NCBI GenBank assembly: GCA_019918135.1
Contig: WBZZ01002755.1
Coordinates: 88,501-152,500 of the forward strand
Source of the DNA: Paulinella micropora
Taxonomy: Eukaryota > Cercozoa > Imbricatea > Euglyphida > Paulinellidae
DNA length: 64,000 nt
Reading direction: 5' to 3'
The notes beneath the pieces were generated by a model that had not been told where the DNA came from, did not search any database, and saw nothing but the letters and a program-made list of their open reading frames with translations. Below, in pieces: positions 41,138 to 50,090 of the stretch. The translations under genes were made by a program, and so were the position numbers. Each line of letters opens with the position of its first letter. The stretch's first letter is position 1.

Positions 41138-42771
41138 TCAAATGAACATCACGCACTGGCCGCCCGGGCGCGTGTTGCGGAAGAGGGCGGAGTTAGGGTC
41201 CAGGCCGTAGCAAAGGCCCAGATCAACCTTGCGCAATTGCGGGCGGCTAAGCAGAGACACTACCCCCGCCATGGTGAGCTTCGCGCAGCTCTGCAAACAC
41301 AGGTCCGTTAGCTCGGGGAGGGCCGCCAGTGCGGCGAGCCCGCTGTCGGTGAGCTGGCAGTGCGTAACTCGTAGGCAACGCAGGCGCCCCAGGCTCGCCA
41401 CGTGCGCGGCGCCCGCGTCTGAGAACCACGCGTTACGACTTAGGTCCAGATGGCGCAGCACCGCAAGCGAAGCCGGCAGGGGAGCTAGCGCCGCGTCCCC
41501 CAGTCCATGGCAGTAGCTGAGGTCCAGGCTGTGCAACCGTCGAAGGCCCGCGAGCCCGACAGCCACCGGGTCGGTAAGCTGGGAACAATGGCTCAGGTCT
41601 AGCAGCCGCAGATCGTGCAGCGTGGGCAGGCGTTGGGCCAGCCCGGCGGTTGTGAGTCTGCGGCAGCCACGCAGCACAAGGTTGCGCAGGACCGGCAGGC
41701 CGGCCAGCCACGACAGAACTCCATCGTCCAAGCCCGTACAGCCGCCCAGATCTACGCACCGCAGTTCAGCCAGTCCCGCCAGGCGAGCTAGGCCACGGTA
41801 CGTCAGTTGGTGGCAATCCCGGAGGCTCAGGCTGCGCATTTGGCGCAGCCCCGACAGGTGCGCCAGCCCCTCGTCGGCTAGTTGTGCACAATCTCCTAGG
41901 TCCAAGTGCCGCAGCCGGCACAGCCCCGACAGGGCCGCGAGGCCGGCCCCGGTCCAGCCCGTGCACCCCGCCAAGCTTAGGCGCCGCAGCCCGGGGAGCT
42001 CTGCCAGGTGCGTCAGGGCTTCGTCCGTGACTGCTGGGCAGCCATCGAGGTCCAGCCTCTGGAGGCCGGGCAGAGCCTGCACTAGCCGGCCGAGCCGTGC
42101 GCGCTGAAGCCCTCACACCAGCGCAGGCCCAGCCACCGCAGATTGCGCAGCTCGGACAGGGCGGCCAGCACCGCGTCGGTCAGTCTCGGGCAGCCGTAGA
42201 TCTCCAAGCCGCGCAGCGCCCGGAGCTGGGGCAAGCCGAGCAGCTCGACCTCGCCGGCGTCCTGGCACGCCGCCACCGACAAGTGTTCTAGACCTCGTAA
42301 CTTGGCCAGCCGTGGAAGCTCCCCCCCCTCGGCGGACTGTAGCCCCAGCAGCGCGAGGGACCGCACACAGATCCCGCTGGCTCCAAGGGTGTCAAACAAC
42401 GACTGCCTGGCGACGGGAGGGTAGTGGCACGTCAGACTTGTCAGAGTCGGCCACTCCGCCCAGGTGGCTTGGGGCACGGGCCCGCGGATTTGGCCGAGTG
42501 TCAGAGCAAAGGGGCTCGGGCGGGGTCGCGCACAGGGGCCGCCGCGGCACACGCGTGCCCACATAGCAAACAGCCACAGCGGATTGTCAGCCACGAAGGA
42601 GCAGGCCAGGCCGAACACGTCCTGTGGCAGGCGCTTAAAGTTCAGCCCCCGGGCCGGCCGCGGCGCCGGCGCGGGGGTGGTGGTGCTGCTAAGGTCCAAG
42701 CGGGGTCGTTTGTGGGCACGGGTTGAGCCTACTAGTGGCGGATCTCTGGTCCTGCCGCGACCGCATTTCAT
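41138..42771 (-). CDS. F-box / AMN1-like LRR protein (one frame break)
   Basis: ATG at 42771 gives MKCGRGRTRDPP and a basic stretch (HKRPRLDL). An F-box-like segment follows (FKRLPQDVFGLACSFVADN, then WARVCR), then at least 14 cysteine-containing leucine-rich repeats of the form LxxLxxLxLxxCxxLTDxxLxxL, ending CVMFI and TGA. The frame is lost at 42082-42090, where TCGGCCGGCTAG seems to lack one base: adding one base gives GSARLVQALPGLQRL across the junction. F-box/LRR proteins are substrate adaptors of SCF ubiquitin ligases, so this gene and the RING genes belong to the same general pathway. The frame upstream of 42771 is open but of lower quality. Confidence 0.75.
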
Positions 42772-43141
42772 TCTGTAGCGCCTGTTTCTGTCAGCCTGCA
42801 ACTGCTCAAGTTTGTGAGACCACAAGGTTGGGGGGGGGGGGTGCCCCGCCCTACAAGAAACGGGAAAGCGAAAAATTCCAGTTCGCAAAGCAATGTATGA
42901 GAAAGGCGCCGGGCCGGTCCGTTCATTTGGCGCAAAATCTTTGCTATTCTGTGTGGGTTGTGTGATACGGTCGAAAAAAAGCAGTTCTTTTCCGATTTTT
43001 CCGGCGGAACTGCCCTTTTTAGCCATATCCATCCAAAATTTGACTATATCATGACCCCCCAGGAGAAAAGATTATAAAAAAAGAATTTTTAATTAAAGAA
43101 CAAATTATACTTCCCGCCTCCCTCCTCCTTTTCAACACGCT

Positions 43142-43235
43142 AGATCACCCTGCGGGGCAGGCAGAGCTTTAGCAGCTCCGCCTTGGCCACATCCCCGTGC
43201 TGGCAAGCAGGCAAGCTTGCACTTTTGACCCAAGT
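43142..43235. pseudogene. Scrambled remnant of the paralogue's 5' region
   Basis: Contains in order a copy of 39788-39824 (GCGGGGCAGGCAGAGCTTTA...), a few bases matching 39914-39923 (ACATCCCCGT), a copy of about 39998-40011 (GCTGGCAAGCAGG) and then the element of 40121 onward. Three internal deletions therefore separate pieces that are contiguous at 39788-40175. Confidence 0.75.
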
Positions 43236-43267
43236 GACGGGTGTTTAAAAGTAGGAACTCTCTGTCA
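43212..43267 (+). promoter_or_regulatory. Conserved promoter-like element B
   Basis: GCTTGCACTTTTGACCCAAG, then TGACGGGTG, TTTAAAAGTAG and GAACTCTCTGTCA. It matches element A at 40121-40175 base for base over most of its length. Here it ends close to the 3' end of a minus-strand EWF gene, so it no longer has an obvious target. Confidence 0.45.
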
Positions 43268-43326
43268 GGGCCGAGCTTTTGATTAGAAAAAAATATGTTT
43301 TTTTTGCATGAGACTGGCTGTATTTG

Positions 43327-43836
43327 TTATTTTGGCGACGCTTGGGGCACTGGCTTTGAGCTTTTCTCATTGATTTTGTCCGTTAAATGTGTTATGAAGC
43401 TGTCAAGTTCCTCGAGCTTCCTGGGCGGCCAACGCTGTTGGAGCATGAACCTTTCGGCGTCCTTGGTTTGGGCATACTCTTCTAGCAGGTGCATTTTGTC
43501 TTTGATTGGTAGCTCACCCAGGCCTAGCTCGCCGTTTTTGTAGCTCTGATCCCAGGCATATTTGCAGAGCCAGGCGCAGAGCTTGCTGTCGTCTTCCTTT
43601 TTTGGCCACACCTTGTAGCAGGCCAAGTAAATATGGAAAAGCGACATGCACAGCACTGTGCTATACCGGAGCTCCCCTGCCGCGTGCACTCCCAGCCACG
43701 AGATATCGTTGCGCACCGTTGCAGAGCCGCCCAAGCACTCTGTGATGTGAAGTCTGAACCACTCCCGAGGCTGCCTCTCAACCCACAGATTGCAGACCTT
43801 ATCCCAACCACAATGGCTTTGGAATTCGAGGTGCAC
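43327..43836 (-). CDS. EWF/WLG family protein, copy 2 (5' end cut)
   Basis: Reads HLEFQSHCGWDKVCNLW, EWFRLHITECLGGSATVRND, SWLGVHAAGELR, SLFHIYLACYKVW and RWPPRKLEEL, ending PVPQASPK and TAA. It aligns with the gene at 40231 from EWF to the WPP motif. There is no ATG at the beginning: sequence directly upstream (from 43841) is the AT-rich viral-type fragment, so the 5' part was replaced. Without an upstream exon it is likely not expressed as a complete protein. Confidence 0.68.
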   Translation of the reverse strand: MHLEFQSHCGWDKVCNLWVERQPREWFRLHITECLGGSATVRNDISWLGVHAAGELRYSTVLCMSLFHIYLACYKVWPKKEDDSKLCAWLCKYAWDQSYKNGELGLGELPIKDKMHLLEEYAQTKDAERFMLQQRWPPRKLEELDSFITHLTDKINEKSSKPVPQASPK

Positions 43837-43840
43837 AAAT

Positions 43841-44056
43841 AATAATGGAGCGAAAATAGGAATTCAAGGACAAACAGACGGGACGAATGCGAGAGGAATA
43901 TTTGTATGGGATACTGCTGATTCAGCATGGGGGATTTATATGTCTCAGTCTGGAGCAAATAAAGCATTAAATGGAGGAACAGCACCAGCAGGAGGAGTAG
44001 GCGGAGGATTAACTTCTTATGCTTTTAGATTTAGAGTGAATAATTCTTCAACGTAT
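43841..44056 (+). mobile_element. AT-rich virus-like fibre fragment
   Basis: About 70 codons reading NGAKIGIQG, then RGIFVWDTADSAWGIYMS, NKALNGGTAPAGG and [11 protein letters not shown]. Small-residue and aromatic spacing is typical of beta-helical tail-fibre or minor-capsid-type proteins of Polinton-like and other DNA viruses. Codon use is AT-rich, unlike every gene nearby. There is no start, and it runs straight into a microsatellite. It is a fragment only. Family assignment is from pattern memory. Confidence 0.55.
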
Positions 44057-44097
44057 CCATCTATGTATGTATGTATCTATCTATCTATCTATCTATT

Positions 44098-44128
<31 letters not shown>

Positions 44129-44145
44129 CTATGTATCTATCTATG

Positions 44146-44197
<52 letters not shown>

Positions 44198-44226
44198 AGT
44201 CTATCTATCTATCTATCTATCTATCT
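44057..44226. repeat. (ATCT)n microsatellite
   Basis: About 170 bp of ATCT repeats with a few ATGT, ATTT and CAGT interruptions. ORFs reading IYLSIYLS are artefacts of the repeat. Confidence 0.98.
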
Positions 44227-44294
44227 GGAAATAAAACCCACAGTGCTCTGTCGGTTTATACTAGACTGTCGAACAGTCTCGAAACTCCATCTGC

Positions 44295-45073
44295 TTACTG
44301 GGCCCTCTGTAATGGAGGTGGGAGCTCGTTCTGCAAGGGGCGCTTTATGGAACGAGCGAGGTACTGGTCTGTGCGCAAGTAGCGCAGCCGGTACAAGAGG
44401 CGTGCCTCGTCGGGCACCACCTCCCACTGGTGCCGCGCGCGCAGCTCCGCCGCCACCTGCAGGCGCGGGTCCAGCCCCTGCGCGGCGTACGTGGTCGCCC
44501 ACACGTCGCGCCCGCGAGCCACGCCAGCGCCTCGGTGCCCGGGAAGTCCACGGCGGAGCTGACCAAGTTCACGGGGCCGGCCAGCAACTCCGGCGGCAGG
44601 GCGCGCGGCGACGGGCTGGCGGACACGGCCGTGCGCGTGGGCGACACGCTGGCCGAGCGGGAGTTTGAGGCGCTGGCCGAGCGGGAGGCCGAAGCCGACC
44701 GTGACGCGCTGGTGCTGGCCGAGGCGCTGGCGCTGTCGGAGGCCCCCCGGCTCCGGCTGGGGGTGGGCGAGCGCGGGGGCGTGGGCGTGGGCGTCGCCGT
44801 CGCGCTCGTGCTTGCCGCGGGCGACGCGGACGCCGTGCCGCTGGGCGTAGCGCTGCGGCTGCCCGTGCGGCTGGGCGTGCGCGTGGGCGGCTCCCCGGGC
44901 CTCGTCGGCGTCAGCAGGCAGTCCCCGTCGGCGCACAGCGAGCGCGCCTGGAAACCGGCCGGGCCCAGCAGCAGCTGCGACTCGCACGTGCCCGGCGCGA
45001 GGCGAAAGTGGCCATCCGCCACAACCGGCGCCGTTAGCCACCACCACCACCACCACCACCCACGAACCAGCAT
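44295..45073 (-). CDS. Secreted Ser/Thr-Pro-linker protein (frame break, 3' truncated)
   Basis: ATG at 45073 gives [21 protein letters not shown], a Trp-rich signal peptide from a CCACCA microsatellite. A short Cys-containing segment ([17 protein letters not shown]) precedes a long linker of SxSxTxT type ([26 protein letters not shown]). After [19 protein letters not shown] the frame changes near 44515 to reach [17 protein letters not shown] and [14 protein letters not shown]. That last motif matches LRYLRTKDECYARR in the gene at 37222. The 3' end falls next to the microsatellite and viral fragment, and the EGF repeats of the relative are missing. Confidence 0.6.
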
Positions 45074-45382
45074 AGAGAGGATTGGCGCCGCGGAGGGTTG
45101 GCGCTTAGCCAGGAAAGAGGCGCGGAGGCTCTTTTTCTCCCTCCTGTGCTTTGATGGAGCAAGCAGAAAGTGTGGGCAAAGGGGGGAAGGGTGATAGCAC
45201 GTCCCTTGCGTCGAGGGAAGGACAGAAGAGGGACGCGCCAGGGCGAGGGAGCTCCTAAGCGCCGGAAAGGGGGGGGGGGGGGTTGCTCTCTCTTGCCTCT
45301 CTCTCGGCGGCTGTACTCCCCCTCCTCCGCTCCCGGCCAGCAGTCCGCCTACACAAAGAACGACGAACGACTGTGCCCTGCC

Positions 45383-46529
45383 ATGCGTCCGGCGAGACAC
45401 CACCTAGCCAGGGCGGAGCTCTCCGTAGCGTACTGGCTCGTAGTAAGCTTCGGCTGGCTTGGCTCAGCGAGCTGCCCCGAGGTCGTGCCGGGCCTGAACT
45501 ACACGGAAGACCTCGCGCTGGGGGACACCCTCTGCTACCAGGTGCGTGCACTCTACGCCTATGCCTTCTACTTACATTCCCTGGCCTACCGAGCCGGCGA
45601 CTCGCTGAGCGTCCGTTCGCAGCAAGTGATGCACACCGCAGCCTGGGCTAACGACGGACTCTGGCGCACGCAGACCAGAGTGCTCACCCGGGACCAGCAC
45701 GGCGAGGTGTGGTTCAGCCACGACTGTAACTCGACTGACGACCTGCTGGGGACGTACAACGTGTCCTTCAGTTCAGAATCACGGCCACCACTGCTGTGCC
45801 CGCGGGTCTGGCCCGGATCACGACGTTCGTGACGCTGCCCTATGTCACGGCCGGGCGTGCCCCCCCGGCCAGCCGCGGCCGTCGCCACTGCCGCCCCAGG
45901 ATTCTGCGCTCACCAGCAATTCACCGTCACCTTCGCTCGTCGTGCCCGGGCCATCGTCGGGGGTCACGTCCGCGCCCGCCGACTGGCCGCAGCTGCGGCC
46001 GGGCCAGAACTACAGCCTGGTGGTCCCCGAGCTCGCACGCGCGGGCCTGCGACTCCCAGTTTACGGCGGAGGTCCGGACGTGACCTACACGCTGCGCGGC
46101 GTCGAGCCAGGCGACTCCCAGTTTACGGCGGAGGTCTGGCACTGCCGCGGCGGCGGGGGGGGGGGCTGCTCGCTGCTCGTCCGGGGTTCCAACGCTGCAC
46201 AGTTCACGGCCACGGCCCGACACCTGTGCCTGGCGGCGGCGGACGACGAGGTCCTGCTGCTAATGCACAACGCCCGGGTGAGCCTGTATTCGGACCTGGC
46301 CGTGGCGGCGGCCTGGTCGGCCGGGCCGGCGCGCCAGTCTGTTTTGGCGGTCTGCGTGCCCCCTCCCAGCCCCGCGGCCAGCCCCAGCCCCGCGGCCAGC
46401 CTCGGCCCGAGCGTGGCCGCGCCACGCGGCGGGGAGGCCAGCTCGGCCGGTCGCGCGGCCGGGGCGCTCTTGTGGCTCGCGCTGGCCGCCCAGGCGGCCG
46501 GCTGGTGGCTAGCCACCCAGCCATACTAG
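45383..46529 (+). CDS. Secreted/anchored surface protein with hydrophobic C-terminus (frame breaks)
   Basis: ATG at 45383 gives MRPARHHLARAELS, then VAYWLVVSFGWLGSASC, a signal peptide. The first frame is good to about 45770 (NYTEDLALGDTLCYQV, FSHDCNSTDDLLGTYN). Protein-like stretches then alternate between frames (QFRITATTAVPAGLA; FCAHQQFTVTFARR) until the frame from about 45945 gives PGQNYSLVVPELARAG and AQFTATARHLCLAAADDE. It ends in a Pro/Ser/Ala stalk and AAGALLWLALAAQAAGWW, a membrane or GPI-type anchor signal. A direct repeat of about 24 bp (ACTCCCAGTTTACGGCGGAG at about 46049 and 46112) lies inside. At least two frame breaks. Confidence 0.55.
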
Positions 46530-46859
46530 GCCGGCGCTGCGCCAGGGGAGCGGATAGCTAGCGCCGGTCGGCAGACACGCCCTCTCGCGGCCCCGGGCTG
46601 GGCACTGGGCTGGGGCCTGGCTGGCTGGCTGGCTCAGCTCAAACAAGCCCTGCGTCAGGAGTAAAAAGAATAGCACGAGAGCTAGCGCCGGGCGCCAAAG
46701 CCACCCAGGGGTGTTGGGCTAGCAGCAAACAGTCTTCCACCCGCCAGGCTACAATTCTTTTTTCGGCTGGCTAGCCAACTGGGACCTCACGCCCACCCCA
46801 AGGTCTGGATCTTGGTTCGCCGAGTCGAAGGACGAGAGCTCGCAGGCCGGGTGGCACGG

Positions 46860-47090
46860 AAAGACCCCGTCGGCCGGGCTCGGGTGGCGTGGACTCCCCC
46901 CCTTCCCGACCGGGTGGCGTGGACTGCCCCCCCTTTCCGGCCGGGTGGCATACGGGGGCCTGGCTTTTCCGGCCGGGTGGCATACGGGGCCTGGCTTTTC
47001 CGGTCGGGTGGCATACGGGACCCGGCTTTTCCGGTCGGGTGGCATACGGGGCCTGGCTTTTTTGATCGGGTGGCTATATTCGTCTGGCCG
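46860..47090. repeat. 39-40 bp minisatellite
   Basis: Five or six degenerate copies of CCGGTCGGGTGGCATACGGG followed by GCCTGGCTTTT. The first copies vary most (GGGTGGCGTGGACT). Confidence 0.85.
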
Positions 47091-48025
47091 GATAGCCCCG
47101 CTGCCTTTTTTCCTCCCTTCTCCCTTCCCCCCTCTCCTCTCTCCCTTCCCTTCTCCCTTATTCCTTCTCCCTCCCCGTTGCCAAACATTGTGCAGCCCCC
47201 CCCACCCTGCTTTTTTACCCAACGCGAGTCCGGTGGGGGGTGCCACCGGTGGTTTTTTCCTCCACCGCAGGACCAGGCAAATTTTTGTACTCGCTGAAAA
47301 AAATTAAATCCTGTGACCCATTAGTGTCCCGCTGGAGAGAATCGCACTTGTGGGTCCAGGCCGCCCTAAGGTGCCACCCCGGAGGGGTATAATCCGGCAC
47401 TACCGAGAACGGCCGGCCCATCCTAATAGACAGGAACAAACACCGCTATGAACGGACAAAAGAAATAAAAAATAAATTTAGTTATTTTTGTCGATAGGCA
47501 GGACGTGCTCCGATGCCAATACGTACCTAGGTGTGCACCCCGACCGGTCAGGTCAGGGCAAGTCTGGACCCACAAGTGCGATTCCTGCTACCAGTGCTTG
47601 TTGGCAGGAAGTTCAGCCTGGTCACGGCCGCATGGAGAGCGTGCACCTTTAACCGGTTACCAGCGACCAACGGAAGGCTTTTTTCAGGTCGAGCGGCACG
47701 AACGGCTTGGCCTTTCCGGCCGGGTGGCACAGCAGGACCGTGTTGCCTGGCCGGGTGGCACAGCAGGACCGGGTTGTCTGGCTGGGTGGCTATATTCGTT
47801 TGGCCGGATAGCCTCGCTGCCTTTTCTCCTCCTCCCTTCTCCCTTCACCCCTCTCCCTTCCCTTCTCCCTTCCCCCTTCTCCCATCCCGTTGCCGAACAT
47901 TGTGCAGCCCCCCCACCCGGCTTCTTGTTCACGACACTGCTCCGGTGCCACCGGTTGCTTTTCCTTTACAGACCACAAAACCGGGCGAATTTTTCTACCC
48001 TGCAAGAAAAATAAATCTGTGGGCC
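47080..48025. repeat. Diverged duplicate of a 250-bp non-coding element
   Basis: Two related stretches (about 47083-47310 and 47785-48025) share TTCGT(C/T)TGGCCGGATAGC, a pyrimidine tract, CATTGTGCAGCCCCCCC, GGTGCCACCGGT and AATTTTT...AAATAAA-like ends. Between them lies a perfect 21-bp inverted repeat (47339-47359 and 47564-47584). No gene was recognised in this kilobase. The layout suggests a non-autonomous repeat family. Confidence 0.6.
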
Positions 48026-48489
48026 ATAAGTACAGAAGAGCATGCGAGGGTCTGAACACGTCTACACAAAGTCCTCCATGATGGGGTCGAAGTGCGGGAC
48101 GGGCGGGCCGATATCGGTCAGAAGTGCCGAAGTGTCGGGCGGCCTCACTTGTTTAGAGTCTCAGACTGGAGAGTGCTCCAGATTTGGTTGTCAGGCCTGG
48201 CTTTGCGTATTGCCCAATCTCAGGGTTAAGCCAGTGCCAGGCCAAGCGAGCATATGGCATTGGCGACGACGTTGGGGGACGACCGATGGGCGAGCCGGCG
48301 CGTGGCGTAATGACGGCCTCCAGGGGCGACCGACGGATGAGCCGGTCGCGCGGTGGAGTGACGAGGCTGGGCGCGTTGCTCGGAGCTAGGGGGCGTAAGC
48401 TCCGTTCCGCTGGTGCTGGACACGCTCGACCTGGGCACGGGCGCCACTTATCCCTGGCCGGTGCCACTGGGGCGGGCCAGACATTGCCG

Positions 48490-49014
48490 GAAGTGGACCC
48501 CCCCCCCCCCTCCGCCGCGAACCAGAGCATACAAGTGCTGATCTTCTGTAGCGAGAGCGCCGGGATCCTGGACGGCTGCGAGGCTACCGCGACCGACGCG
48601 GAGGTACATGCGCGCGTCTGTTCTCCGCTGGACCTGTGGGCCCTGCAGAGCAAACATGGGCACGCGCTGGGTTGGTCGTCCTGGGCGAAGCTCTGGTGCG
48701 GCCGAACGCGATCATGCTCTGGTGCCACGTCCAGTTGGAAAAGCGGGTGGCGTTCGCCGGGTCGACGGTCCGCCCAGCTGGACTCGCTGTTTACCTCGGA
48801 CGTGGGCGACCTGTTGCTCTTTCCTTTGTACGCACTCGGCGCCCACATCCGGAAAGAGGCGAACGTCTTCTACTGGTCGGTGCTGCGTTGTTTCTACCAA
48901 GAGAGCGACGACGGCCCCGGCGGCTGGCGCTACTGCTGCGCTCGTCTTAAGGGAGTCGGGGTAATTATGCGACGGCGCCTAGACCGGGGATGGACAGACA
49001 GGTACAACCCTTGA
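48490..49014 (+). CDS. Unknown protein with two frame breaks
   Basis: Protein-like stretches in order: QSIQVLIFCSESAGILDGCE and LDLWALQSKHGHALGW in one frame, ALVRPNAIMLWCHVQLEKRV in the next, and AQLDSLFTSDVGDLLLFPLY and VFYWSVLRCFYQES back in the first, ending RYNP and TGA. Read together it is about 170 residues, soluble, of a family I do not recognise. The start is unclear: a poly-C run (48500-48511) precedes it and no good ATG is near. Confidence 0.45.
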   Translation, partial: EVDPPPPSAANQSIQVLIFCSESAGILDGCEATATDAEVHARVCSPLDLWALQSKHGHALGWSSWAKLWCGRTRSCSGATSSWKSGWRSPGRRSAQLDSLFTSDVGDLLLFPLYALGAHIRKEANVFYWSVLRCFYQESDDGPGGWRYCCARLKGVGVIMRRRLDRGWTDRYNP

Positions 49015-49849
49015 TATACGGGAAGTGGGGTGTTGGGAAAGACACAGCGGGTACAAGCGGAACACCACACTCTCATTTGCCATATGTGCATCCGGATCGA
49101 CAGGGGTTGATTGCAGGGGCTGGAGCGGGAACACAAGAGCGACAGGGACAGCCGGAGGGCGCGGGATTCATCGCGGGTACGGAACAAACGATGGAGGAGA
49201 TGGAACGGGAACATGACCGCACTCATGGTATATATGAACAGGAGCGACCTCCGCGGCAACAGGAAGCGCATCCGCGCAGGTCTAACAGCGACGATGACGT
49301 ACAGATCGTGGGGGTTTCTACGGCAGGTGAGCCAGGAAAGAGTGAGGGGGAGATCACGAACGCCCGTGTCCTCTCTCTCTCTCACTTTCTTCTCGCTTCT
49401 TTTCCTCTGACACCCCCTCTCCCTCACTTCTCTCCCGCTCCCCTCCAATCTCGCTCTCTCCTTGTCCTCACCCTCACTGTTCTCGCCCTCTTTGTACCCT
49501 TTTTCTTGTACCCCCGATCCGCTGCATGCTCGCCCCGCTGCCTTCTGCTGTTTTGCATGCAGTTCCCCCTGTCTCTCGTCTATCTCCCCGTCTCTCCCCC
49601 TCTTTCTGCCTATGTCAGATCCACATATTCCCGTGTCTTCAAGCTCCTCCCCATCTCGTCCCTTTCCGGGCTCCCGTATCCCGATCCGTCGCCCTGTCGC
49701 CGTTGTCGCCTCGCCCTCCGTTCCCCTGTCATACGTCAAACCCCCATTTCCGTTAGCGAGAACGACAACTGCTGGAGACACACTGGAAGGTGAGTCAGAG
49801 GCATGAGGCGATGCGAGTGACGCCGTCGGTTAGTCAAATTAAAAGATCA

Positions 49850-50090
49850 AATCTCCCACCCGCGTATACTCGGGTCAAGTTGAGGAGTTTAGGAGGGGAT
49901 GTGGTCATCGGCAACGACACCATGGCGGCCATCAGCGTCATCGGAAAACACTTTTTGGACAATCATGGTTCAAGGAGCGGTTTCGGGCGATACGAGGTTG
50001 GGTGAAGGGGGTGTCGGGTACAACGGCGATGACGGGCACGATACTGCTGGCGTTTGATCTGGAAGGGGAGAATACATATACAGTCTGGTT
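49850..50090 (+). pseudogene. Retropepsin-like segment
   Basis: VKLRSLGGDVVIGNDTMAAI, then SVIGKHFLDNHG, GVSGTTAMTGTILLAFDLEG and TYTVWF. GNDTMAAISVIG stands where aspartic proteases have DTGA; Gly is replaced by Met, so it is inactive as written. One frame change occurs at about 50000. The missing end of the protease (FWVVPAYTGALL, then LKRMHTDIDCHRKEV) lies on the opposite strand at 51430-51330. Confidence 0.65.

Noticed and set aside
44057-44226. IYLSIYLS membrane-like ORF
   Set aside because: Pure translation of an ATCT microsatellite.
30681-46529. An intact endogenous giant virus
   Set aside because: Fibre-, F-box- and GExH-type genes are suggestive, but no capsid, polymerase, packaging ATPase or late transcription factor gene is visible. 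Only a possible viral contribution is noted.
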